Shown piece after piece: positions 8,003 to 14,356 of a stretch of DNA of 20,063 nucleotides. The stretch is from a virus. The notes below the pieces were generated by a model, which saw only the letters and a program-made list of their open reading frames with translations, was not told where the DNA came from and did not search any database. Made by a program: the position numbers and the translations under genes. Position 1 is the first letter of the stretch, and the number at the start of each line of letters is the position of its first letter. The stretch is taken from positions 1 through 20,063 of the IMG/VR virus record IMGVR_UViG_3300039043_000005, one strand, 5' to 3'.

Positions 8003-8483
8003 ATTTCATAACTATTTCTTTAAAATGTTCTTCAGTACCAGCGCCTTTTGATGTGTTGTACCATCTTTTCCAGTATTTGGCTTGGTCGTCAAGTGTTTTA
8101 GGCATAGAATGTGGTACCCTCCAATAATGAAGCCTACAAGCAACAATACCGGCAATAAGGTTGGTTGTAAGTATATCCCTCCACTTATCTTCTTCAGGTG
8201 CAGTAAAAAAACTCCAATCAAGATAGCATATCTCAGCAACTTTTTTTAGAAGGTCTTTTCTGTATTGCAAGTAATCATTGCACAAAGAAACCATCACCCA
8301 TGGTTCACACTGCCAAAATCCTCTGGCTATATTTGAGCCACCTTTCTGCATAATATATTTATATTTTGATTCAACTAAGCCAGTTCTATATACTAGCATT
8401 TGTGCATCATGACTAGCATATTTAGATCCCATCTTTTCAAGGGTATCCTTTATGACTGTAAGCATTTGTATTGAGTCAATCAT
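7995..8483 (-). CDS. Lysozyme / transglycosylase-like protein, candidate endolysin
   Basis: This 162-residue protein has the signature order of a lysozyme-like fold. A glutamate lies in GLVESKY (E38, candidate catalytic acid), then GFWQCEP at residues 55-61 (compare the G-x-x-Q-x-xP element of lytic transglycosylases), a helical middle, and a C-terminal WYNTSKGAGT at about 141-150. Proteins with this order occur in many phages as muramidase-like enzymes that cleave peptidoglycan. There is no signal peptide, so release would need a holin, consistent with the neighbouring small membrane proteins. The start is a TAATG junction with an AAAGG site. A virion-associated muramidase used in entry is the main alternative. 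Confidence 0.68.
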   Translation of the reverse strand: MIDSIQMLTVIKDTLEKMGSKYASHDAQMLVYRTGLVESKYKYIMQKGGSNIARGFWQCEPWVMVSLCNDYLQYRKDLLKKVAEICYLDWSFFTAPEEDKWRDILTTNLIAGIVACRLHYWRVPHSMPKTLDDQAKYWKRWYNTSKGAGTEEHFKEIVMKYG

Positions 8484-8710
8484 TACTTACCTTTAAAAAC
8501 ACCTTCAAGAATATCAGTTACTACATCTACGATTTTTTCAAAGAATATTTGTTCTTTTTCTTCTGAAACAAATGGAATATCAATTCTTTTGTTTATAGCA
8601 CTAGCAATATTTTTTGCCATCTCATCAGAACCTAAATGATTAATTGCTTCTTGTTGCATTTTTTCAGCTTGTTCTTCAGCAAGTTTTACTAGCATTGACT
8701 TTATATTCAT
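8483..8710 (-). CDS. Small helical protein of unknown function
   Basis: This 75-residue protein (MNIKSMLVKLAEEQAEKMQQ...) starts at an ATG with a good AGGAG site and ends in a TAATG overlap with the endolysin-like gene. It is predicted helical by eye, with an amphipathic N-terminal helix and a C-terminal helix containing FFEKIVDVVTDILEGVFKGK. It has no clear membrane span. I do not recognise the family. Being between a membrane coiled-coil protein and the endolysin candidate, it may belong to the lysis cassette, for example as an antiholin or regulator, but that is only inference. Confidence 0.65.
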   Translation of the reverse strand: MNIKSMLVKLAEEQAEKMQQEAINHLGSDEMAKNIASAINKRIDIPFVSEEKEQIFFEKIVDVVTDILEGVFKGK

Positions 8711-8719
8711 TATTGACTC

Positions 8720-8923
8720 CTATTTTAGATTAGTGAATAAAAAAATTAATATAGCCATACCACCCAAGATGTAATTTCTCCAGTTTTCAAGTGATCTGGT
8801 TCTCCCATTAGATATTTTAAGTTGTTCTTTTATATCTGGCAATTCTCTTTGCAAAATAGATTCTATCCTTGCTAATCTTTCTTTAACACTGCTTCTATAT
8901 TCGTCTATTGTTTCATAATCCAT
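8720..8923 (-). CDS. XhlA/hemolysin-like coiled-coil protein with C-terminal membrane anchor
   Basis: This 67-residue protein has an N-terminal heptad-like helix (SSVKERLARIESILQ and onward, residues about 10-45) and a single hydrophobic segment at the C-terminus (NYILGGMAILIFLFTN). The layout matches XhlA-type phage proteins that work with a holin, and single-span holin-like proteins. It begins at an ATG with an AGGAG site 8 bases upstream. The AGG of that site is part of a perfect 6-bp hairpin in the last codons of the preceding gene. A lysis accessory role is the likely reading. Confidence 0.7.
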   Translation of the reverse strand: MDYETIDEYRSSVKERLARIESILQRELPDIKEQLKISNGRTRSLENWRNYILGGMAILIFLFTNLK

Positions 8924-8924
8924 C

Positions 8925-9218
8925 TTATTTACTCCTAGTTTTACTAGGTGACCATTTAACTTTATTTGCCCACCATGCCGCTGAACTTTTACCTTTCGCT
9001 ATGTTTTTTCTATGTCGAGATTTAAAAGCTTTTCTTTGTGCTACCGTTTGATTTGTTTTGACTCCTTGCTGACCGAACCTAATTAACTTAGTAACAGTTC
9101 TGCCACCCTTCCTGTATCTTGCAAGTACAACATGAGATTTAGTTTTATGTCTTGGTGTTCTCTTAGGTTTGTTATAACCAGACAAACCAAACCTTTTTAA
9201 TCTAGGATCTTTAGCCAT
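8925..9218 (-). CDS. Highly basic small protein, RFG...RH...AWWANKVKW type
   Basis: This 97-residue protein is extremely rich in Lys and Arg, with no acidic cluster. It contains KSHVVLARYRKGGRTVTKLI, then RFGQQG, then RKAFKSRHRKNIAKGK, and a C-terminal AAWWANKVKW. The order 'LIRFG - RKaFksRH - aWWankvkW' recalls small uncharacterised phage proteins of the DUF5872/DUF6321 style, whose function is not known to me. The charge suggests binding to nucleic acid or to membrane and cell-wall polymers. The start overlaps the upstream stop as TAATG. Despite sitting among lysis-type genes, it might be a packaged or head protein. Confidence 0.72.
   Translation of the reverse strand: MAKDPRLKRFGLSGYNKPKRTPRHKTKSHVVLARYRKGGRTVTKLIRFGQQGVKTNQTVAQRKAFKSRHRKNIAKGKSSAAWWANKVKWSPSKTRSK
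8932..8948 (-). promoter_or_regulatory. Hairpin overlapping the ribosome binding site of the XhlA-like gene
   Basis: On the minus strand CCTAGT-AAA-ACTAGG is a perfect 6-bp inverted repeat (8948-8934), and the AGG of its second arm is part of the AGGAG Shine-Dalgarno at 8936-8932. The hairpin lies within the last codons of the upstream basic-protein gene. Ribosomes finishing that gene would open it, which would couple translation of the two genes. Stability of a 3-base-loop, 6-bp stem is modest, so the effect is uncertain. Confidence 0.4.
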
Positions 9219-9535
9219 TAGTGTTTTCCATTGATCCTAGACAAACTTCCATCTATTCTTGACACTTGATTATCTAAGTCATTGATGCTAGATGTCATTG
9301 CATCAAATTTTCTATCTAACTTATCATCTGATTGATTCCATCTATTTATAAGTTTAATAATCATCCCTTCCATGTTTTCAAGTGTTTCAGATTGCCCTCT
9401 ATTTTCGACTTTCAATGCTTCTAATTCTTCTTGTTGCTTAGCTGATTTATTTGACATACTAATTACTAAATAAACAAACATAGCACCAACTACACCTATC
9501 ATTCCAGCTTCACCATATACTGCCATGAAATCCAT
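9218..9535 (-). CDS. Single-span membrane coiled-coil protein, holin or spanin-like
   Basis: About 105 residues from the ATG at 9535-9533; a TTG at 9538 would add one residue. The ATG overlaps the TGA of the preceding gene by one base, and a GAGGA site lies upstream. A hydrophobic segment near residues 8-27 (GMIGVVGAMFVYLVISM) is followed by a long polar coiled coil with heptad-like spacing up to the C-terminus. This could be an inner-membrane spanin with its coiled coil in the periplasm, or a holin accessory protein. No family signature decides between these. Confidence 0.68.
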   Translation of the reverse strand: MDFMAVYGEAGMIGVVGAMFVYLVISMSNKSAKQQEELEALKVENRGQSETLENMEGMIIKLINRWNQSDDKLDRKFDAMTSSINDLDNQVSRIDGSLSRINGKH

Positions 9536-9813
9536 CAATTATTCTTCCTCAATACTTTATCTAGTAAACTTTTATTCATTTCTGTTAATCTTTGTTCTCT
9601 TTCTGCTTCCAAGGGTTTCATTCTTTCATCAAGATTTTCTTCAAATTCAATTAGTGCTTCTTTGATGCTTTCTATTTCTTTTGTATTATCATTTATGTTT
9701 GCATTAATTGTAAACCATGCTCCTGTTAGTGTAAACACCATAATAAGTATTTGTACCATCCACTTAACTGATATGTGAATTTGTAACTCATCATTCAATG
9801 TTTTAGTTTTCAA
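9535..9813 (-). CDS. Membrane-anchored coiled-coil protein, candidate i-spanin
   Basis: This 92-residue frame has a membrane segment at about residues 18-37 (WMVQILIMVFTLTGAWFTI) followed by a Glu/Lys-rich coiled coil (KEIESIKEALIEFEENLDERMKPLEAEREQRL). This is the layout of an Rz-type inner-membrane spanin, or of XhlA-like proteins. The start appears to be TTG at 9813: no in-frame ATG lies before the membrane segment, and only a distant GAGG is seen upstream. The first bases overlap the preceding gene by 11 bases. Pairing with that secreted-type protein would give an i-spanin/o-spanin pair in reversed order. Confidence 0.66.
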   Translation of the reverse strand: MKTKTLNDELQIHISVKWMVQILIMVFTLTGAWFTINANINDNTKEIESIKEALIEFEENLDERMKPLEAEREQRLTEMNKSLLDKVLRKNN

Positions 9814-10036
9814 TTCTTACAACATCCTCAAACTGGTTATGAATCCAGCACCAATTTTGAGTTGGGTACAATCTATGATGGTAATAATGCAATATAGAAT
9901 CCTTGTCCATTATTTCTATAAAAACTGTATTTGTATCTGTTGGTGTTATTTCCCAACCTCCAACACTCCAACCCCCAGAACAATTAAGGGATGAAAGTGT
10001 AAACAACAGAAATATCATAACTTGTACTAATTTCAT
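9803..10036 (-). CDS. Secreted or lipoprotein-like small protein
   Basis: This 77-residue protein begins with a Sec-type signal, MKLVQVMIFLLFTLSSLNCS. C19 could be a lipidation site, but S-L-N-C is not a canonical lipobox, so cleavage by ordinary signal peptidase is equally possible. The mature part is aromatic-rich (GGWSVGGWEITP, HYYHHRLYP, QNWCWIHNQ) and ends RIEN. The ribosome site upstream is weak. Because the next gene, which it overlaps, has a membrane span and coiled coil, an outer-membrane spanin is one reading. A small envelope-acting protein is another. Confidence 0.62.
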   Translation of the reverse strand: MKLVQVMIFLLFTLSSLNCSGGWSVGGWEITPTDTNTVFIEIMDKDSILHYYHHRLYPTQNWCWIHNQFEDVVRIEN

Positions 10037-10057
10037 AATCTACTTCATATTCAATAT

Positions 10058-10348
10058 TCATATAACCATCCACCATGCCATGCTAGTTTCAACAATAATA
10101 TCTGCAAGGGTATTATATACCCATCTTCTTTTACTTCCATAAGGTTTCCAATTTTCTATATAGTATTCAAAAACTTCCCATAACACACCAATAATAAATA
10201 CACCCATCACACACCAAAAATCAGACCATCCCCACCACTGGAATACTTTACATAGAAATGCCCCAGCGGCAATGTGGTAGGAAGTCCATCCATCAAGTTG
10301 CCCTGTTTTTAATTGCCAAGATACAAGTTTTGATAAAGGGCTTTTCAT
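10058..10348 (-). CDS. VanZ-like three-segment membrane protein
   Basis: This 96-residue protein has hydrophobic segments at about 24-41, 44-64 and 78-96. Conserved-looking polar residues lie in or next to them: H25, W57-E58, E61 and N79-T-L-A-D83. The H...WE..E...NTL.D pattern resembles small VanZ/DUF2238-type membrane proteins. Size and three segments also fit a class I holin, and the lysis-type genes follow immediately, so holin is an alternative that sequence cannot exclude. The start overlaps the upstream stop by ATGA. The SKRRW loop between segments two and three is basic, favouring a cytoplasmic location for that loop. Confidence 0.7.
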   Translation of the reverse strand: MKSPLSKLVSWQLKTGQLDGWTSYHIAAGAFLCKVFQWWGWSDFWCVMGVFIIGVLWEVFEYYIENWKPYGSKRRWVYNTLADIIVETSMAWWMVI

Positions 10349-10635
10349 CGTTCAACCACCTTGTGATTAACTATCTTATGCTTTACAATATCAATGCGAC
10401 CATGACCATCAGAGTCTTTTAAATTTTCACACTCCTTCACATATGCTTCTTCAATGGTTTTAAATGAGTCACTTTTTTTAATAATGTTCTCACCATTTCT
10501 AAGAAAGTAGTTTTTACTTCCTGGATATGTTAATGTAGTAAAAGTTCCATCAGCCAACTTCACTTTTTTAATCATCCCTTTTTTATTATTAAAGTGGATT
10601 ACTACATCATGGTCATAGGCACATCTGATGATCAT
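10345..10635 (-). CDS. Small protein of unknown function
   Basis: This 96-residue soluble-looking protein starts MIIRCAYDHDVVIHFNNKKG and contains LADGTFTTLTYPGSKNYFL and a helical TIEEAYVKECENL. It ends in a basic KHKIVNHKVVER. It overlaps both neighbours by ATGA junctions, which supports real co-translation. I do not recognise a family. Mixed beta strands in the first half and a helix in the second suggest a small folded domain. No metal site, signal peptide or membrane span is visible. Confidence 0.68.
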   Translation of the reverse strand: MIIRCAYDHDVVIHFNNKKGMIKKVKLADGTFTTLTYPGSKNYFLRNGENIIKKSDSFKTIEEAYVKECENLKDSDGHGRIDIVKHKIVNHKVVER

Positions 10636-10862
10636 TCTTCTTCTGCTTGTCCTTTTGCAAGTGATTCTTCTAACAACCTAATAAACCCATCTTTACTTAC
10701 AGCTAGTTGCTGTTGAATAAAGTTATTAGAATTTATCTTATCCTCTATGTTTTGCAAGTGAAGATACATTTGCTTTTGTTCATCATTAAAGTCCTTATTG
10801 ACGTCATATTCAACACCATTTAACATTAATAAGACTGGCTTTTGATTTTGTTTTTTAGCCAT
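10632..10862 (-). CDS. Small helical protein of unknown function
   Basis: This 76-residue protein begins MAKKQNQKPVLLMLNGVEYD, a short beta-turn motif, and continues as a helical region (DEQKQMYLHLQNIEDKINSN...) ending with acidic AEEE. The ATG has an AGGAG site seven bases upstream. Small phage proteins with 'vlmlnGveYdvnkdfndeqkqmylHlqniedKi' style are common near virion genes, but I know of no assigned role. It follows the possible cysteine-rich micropeptide and precedes another unknown with an ATGA overlap. Confidence 0.72.
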   Translation of the reverse strand: MAKKQNQKPVLLMLNGVEYDVNKDFNDEQKQMYLHLQNIEDKINSNNFIQQQLAVSKDGFIRLLEESLAKGQAEEE

Positions 10863-10880
10863 TTTCTTTCTCCTGTTTAG

Positions 10881-10919
10881 TTAACAATTACAATTTTTAC
10901 AATTACAGCATTTACACAT
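10881..10919 (-). CDS. Possible 12-residue cysteine-rich micropeptide
   Basis: Between two small genes the minus strand reads ATG TGT AAA TGC TGT AAT TGT AAA AAT TGT AAT TGT TAA, encoding MCKCCNCKNCNC: six cysteines in twelve residues. The GGAG of the preceding gene's last codons lies six bases before the ATG, an ideal distance, and the ATG falls two bases after that gene's TAA. This would be a minimal metallothionein-like metal-binding peptide. It is very short and its sequence is repetitive (TGTAAW units), so chance is a serious alternative. Confidence 0.42.
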   Translation of the reverse strand: MCKCCNCKNCNC

Positions 10920-10920
10920 A

Positions 10921-11181
10921 TTATTCTCCAGATTCTTCTTCTGGTTCAACGATGCTATCTGCATACGCTTTCTTTATATCATCTGTCCATAATGCATTTG
11001 CTAATGCTTTTAATTCATCTGATTCACCACTTACATCTGCATCTGGCATAAATGATTTTCTATGATATGAAAATGATATTTCTACACCATCTTCCATAAT
11101 AGATGTTTTACAGCGTTCTTGAATACATTTGTATTCTCCACGCACTTCATAATCGTATGTTTTTTTCTTTTCTAAAGCCAT
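10921..11181 (-). CDS. Small acidic protein of unknown function
   Basis: This 86-residue protein starts MALEKKKTYDYEVRGEYKCI and ends in a strongly acidic EPEEESGE. It contains two cysteines (KCIQERC) in a likely beta region and a helical C-terminal half with ELKALANALWTDDIKKAYAD. The ATG has a strong AAGGAG site. It directly follows the fibre gene, so it may be a fibre-associated or chaperone protein, but I know of no family and give this as position-based inference only. Confidence 0.7.
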   Translation of the reverse strand: MALEKKKTYDYEVRGEYKCIQERCKTSIMEDGVEISFSYHRKSFMPDADVSGESDELKALANALWTDDIKKAYADSIVEPEEESGE

Positions 11182-11215
11182 TTATTACTCCTTGTTAGTT
11201 CCAGTATAGCATCCA

Positions 11216-14200
11216 CTATACAAAATATGTTATACTTACTAATATAGCTGAGGAAGCAACTAGTGCATTTGCTGAATCATTCACTATAGAAGTAGCGTTA
11301 CCTGCATAAACACGAATCCTTGCCTCAGCTTCAATGCCAACTACAACAAATTGGTTTACATCAAGCCCAGAAACCCCATAGACTGTTACACTACCACTAC
11401 ACCTTTTTGAAAGCCCAGTTCCATCTCCGAGTGTAAATGGTACGCTAAATGTAAAATATCCATCTGGGCTACTTACAGAACTGACACTTAGTAAGCCATT
11501 AACAGTTACCATACTTCCGATTTTTACATAAGATAATTTGTTATTAGTACCATCAAGAGTAACAGTTCCAGAATTACCACAAGTAATAACTGATGTATGT
11601 TCGCCTTCTTCGTAATCATCAAGTACATTTGCCCCACCATTTGCTACTTGACTTGCTGGAAATTGAATACCAGCACAATGAACTGTAGCACCACTATCTG
11701 ATGCCATATAAACATCAGTAATGTCTGCATTACCAATTGTTGCTTTATTAGAGCCTTGTCCAGTTACCCCATATCCTAATACTATTTCATTACCAGCATC
11801 TACAGCACTAATATCTGAATCTGCTCCAACAATAACATTCTGAACACCAGCAGTAATAGCATCCCCACAAGCAGAACCGACTGCAACATTTTGCCTTCCT
11901 GTACTAACTGAATGAAGAGCATCATATCCAATTGCAGTATTATTATCGTGACTATTCCCAGATGAACCACCTAATGCTTCATATCCAACTGCTGTATTCT
12001 GTACTCCTGTAACATTGTGATAACTTGCCGCAAATCCTACTGCAACATTTCTTGATTGATCAGATACATTTTGGGAAAACATACAAGATGTTCCAACTGC
12101 AACAGCTCTATTTCCACCATCTTCACTTTTCAGGGCTAATGCACCAACTGCTGTGTTGTAATCTCCTGTACTAAGTGCTAACCCAGCTTGGTGTCCAAAA
12201 ACTGTATTCTCAGTAGAACCAGATGCAAGTGCAGTACCAGATTGGTAGCCAAAGACTGTATTTAGTGTACCACTATCATTATTAGATATGGAGATTCTGG
12301 AGTTGGTATCAAGTTTAAATCTTAAGTCACCAGCAGTAGTTGTAGTGTTTGCACCAACATAAAAGTTTATATTAGTTGCTGAGTTCCAATCACCATTACC
12401 ACCACCAAGAAGAAGTGTATTAGCTGAAGATGAAGAAGAATATCCAATTAATCTTATGCTTTCTTCAGCATTGGTATAATGAACACCAGTTATGCCACCA
12501 CTCTTAGATGTGCTATTTGTTCTTGTCCTGTTAGCATCATTATCAGCACCAATGGTGATTCCATCAGCTTGATAGCTTTGAACGTCTAAGTGAGTTTTGG
12601 GAGTTGAACCTATACCAATATTTTGACTGGAGTCTATGGTAAGTGCAGTAGTTAAAGTTTTAGTTGACTTATTTGTATATGTTCCAAAACTTAAACTATC
12701 TCCATTGTCAACTGCTATTTCACCAACATTTCCATTAATTCCTAATGATAAAAACTGGTCTGCGTGATTGTTGTTAAGGTTCATATATGTTGAACCATTT
12801 ACTGCACCATCAGCTATCTCTAACTTATCTGATAAGGAACTTGTTCCTATACCTAATCTTCCTGACGAGTCAAATCTTGAAACCTCTGTACTACCAATTA
12901 AAAATCTAATAGTTTGACCAGCGTGACTTGCAAGTTTTACTATACCACCAGAACCATCTAATGAAACATTTGTACTTACATCAGAATCATCCAATCGTAA
13001 AATTGGTGTTGAGTTGCTAATAAATACATCACCAGCAAAAGTAGCATTGCCATCAGCACCAATAGTAAGTCTTTTTGTAGGTGCAGTATCTGTAGTTACA
13101 TCTCTTGTATAGAATGTTAAATCACCTTTGGTATCTCCACTTGTAGATGTTTCTTCAAAACCTATATATGCTGGAGCGTTTGTATTGGTTAGTACATCGG
13201 TATAACCAAAGCCAATCATAAACTTACCTAATCCACCACTACCAAAATCTTCACTGCCTAATTGTATATATGAATTACTTGCTGTAATACTCAAAGGTGC
13301 AGATGCTGAACCATTTGACAAAGTTAGCTTACCTGACGGAAGATTTGTACCTATACCAATTTTTCCACCGCTTGTTATTCGTAATCTTTCTGCACTGCTC
13401 CCACCAGTATTAAAAACCACTGCTGAACTATCATCAAATTGTGTTTCTGTCACAATCTGAATAGTGTTTTGTCCAGCATAAGAACCAGTTTTATATCTAA
13501 TATTTGCTTGAACTCTTGCTCCGTTAGTTGTATTTACGCCAGTATTAGAAAATAATAATGTTTGTCCAGAAGTACCTCCACCCAATTCTAACCTCTTAGT
13601 TGGTGTGACTCCTATACCAACATCACCACCAAAAGTAGCATTTTGACTTGAGTCTATGGTAAGTGCAACAGTAGCAGAGCCACCAGATGGAGTTGTAGCA
13701 AATTTAATTACACCATCATCTTTATTAGTAGTATCTGCACCACTAAAAAATCCCATATAACCAATCAGAGTACCATTCCACTTACCAAGCATATTACCAA
13801 TACCACTATCTGCACCTGACCTATTTGCATCTAATATAACTGCATTTGATGTGTCCCCAGCACTATGGATAGTTATACCTTCATCACCAGAGTCTGCTTC
13901 GATGTGTAGATTATTTGTGGGCGATGCACCTATACCAACGCTTCCTCCGCTTTCAAGCAAAATTAAATCATTTGTAACTCTTTTTAATGTAGCATCAGCA
14001 GTTGTGTTGCTATCAACTAAGTATATACTTGCATTAGCATCAGTAGATTCAAATGATGCCATTACATTATCGCCACTTTTTAAATGCAGTAGGTAACTTG
14101 GTGAAAATGTAGAACCAATACCTACTCTTGTATTTTGTGTATCCACCTTGAATACATCACCGCCATCACCGTTCTTACGTACAAGCAAGGCTTCTGTGCT

Positions 14201-14356
14201 AGTGACATCTATTACTTGTGTACCTTCTATAATCTCATCAAAACTAAGACTACCACCTCCAGATACAGTTAAGTCGCCAGATACTACTAAATCACCATCT
14301 ATTGTACCACCATTGCCAAAGTCCTCAACAATAGCTTTTAACATTGAACTCTGCAT
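11216..14356 (-). CDS. Large trimeric fibre / adhesin with GIG repeats and YadA-like head
   Basis: This 1046-residue protein is a probable host-recognition fibre. It has a short N-terminal beta region (DGDLVVSGDLTVSGG, residues 21-34). Repeated V/I-G-I-G motifs followed by P/S-x-x-x-L stretches lie near residues 78, 140, 246, 333, 501 and 580. From 699 to 850 there are nine NTxxGxxA-type repeats (for example NTVFGYQSG, NTAVGYEAL, NVAVGSACG) spaced about 17-19 residues apart, the left-handed-roll pattern of YadA-like trimeric adhesins. A linker with ANVLDDYEEGEHT at about 909 leads to a C-terminal beta domain. No self-cleaving chaperone domain was seen. The start is a TAATG junction with a strong GGAGG site. 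Receptor binding is inferred from family style. Confidence 0.88.
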   Translation of the reverse strand: MQSSMLKAIVEDFGNGGTIDGDLVVSGDLTVSGGGSLSFDEIIEGTQVIDVTSTEALLVRKNGDGGDVFKVDTQNTRVGIGSTFSPSYLLHLKSGDNVMASFESTDANASIYLVDSNTTADATLKRVTNDLILLESGGSVGIGASPTNNLHIEADSGDEGITIHSAGDTSNAVILDANRSGADSGIGNMLGKWNGTLIGYMGFFSGADTTNKDDGVIKFATTPSGGSATVALTIDSSQNATFGGDVGIGVTPTKRLELGGGTSGQTLLFSNTGVNTTNGARVQANIRYKTGSYAGQNTIQIVTETQFDDSSAVVFNTGGSSAERLRITSGGKIGIGTNLPSGKLTLSNGSASAPLSITASNSYIQLGSEDFGSGGLGKFMIGFGYTDVLTNTNAPAYIGFEETSTSGDTKGDLTFYTRDVTTDTAPTKRLTIGADGNATFAGDVFISNSTPILRLDDSDVSTNVSLDGSGGIVKLASHAGQTIRFLIGSTEVSRFDSSGRLGIGTSSLSDKLEIADGAVNGSTYMNLNNNHADQFLSLGINGNVGEIAVDNGDSLSFGTYTNKSTKTLTTALTIDSSQNIGIGSTPKTHLDVQSYQADGITIGADNDANRTRTNSTSKSGGITGVHYTNAEESIRLIGYSSSSSANTLLLGGGNGDWNSATNINFYVGANTTTTAGDLRFKLDTNSRISISNNDSGTLNTVFGYQSGTALASGSTENTVFGHQAGLALSTGDYNTAVGALALKSEDGGNRAVAVGTSCMFSQNVSDQSRNVAVGFAASYHNVTGVQNTAVGYEALGGSSGNSHDNNTAIGYDALHSVSTGRQNVAVGSACGDAITAGVQNVIVGADSDISAVDAGNEIVLGYGVTGQGSNKATIGNADITDVYMASDSGATVHCAGIQFPASQVANGGANVLDDYEEGEHTSVITCGNSGTVTLDGTNNKLSYVKIGSMVTVNGLLSVSSVSSPDGYFTFSVPFTLGDGTGLSKRCSGSVTVYGVSGLDVNQFVVVGIEAEARIRVYAGNATSIVNDSANALVASSAILVSITYFV
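12621..12647 (-). repeat. Direct repeat copy 1 within fibre gene (ALTIDSSQN unit)
   Basis: This 27-base segment matches 13641-13667 at 26 of 27 positions and encodes the repeated residues ALTIDSSQN (residues 571-579). The high nucleotide identity between distant repeat units suggests recent duplication or gene conversion within the fibre gene. Confidence 0.7.
13641..13667 (-). repeat. Direct repeat copy 2 within fibre gene (ALTIDSSQN unit)
   Basis: This is the second copy of the 27-base segment, encoding ALTIDSSQN at residues 231-239. It differs from the 12621-12647 copy at one base. Confidence 0.7.

Noticed and set aside
8012-8239. Hydrophobic 75-residue minus-strand ORF inside the endolysin-like gene
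   Set aside because: Considered as an embedded holin, but it is an out-of-frame overlap of a conserved-looking gene and has only a short hydrophobic start and no good ribosome site.
11204-11221. GTATAG-CATCCA-CTATAC hairpin at the end of the fibre gene
   Set aside because: A perfect 6-bp stem but AT-rich, with no following U-run and overlapping the stop codon; likely chance in this composition.
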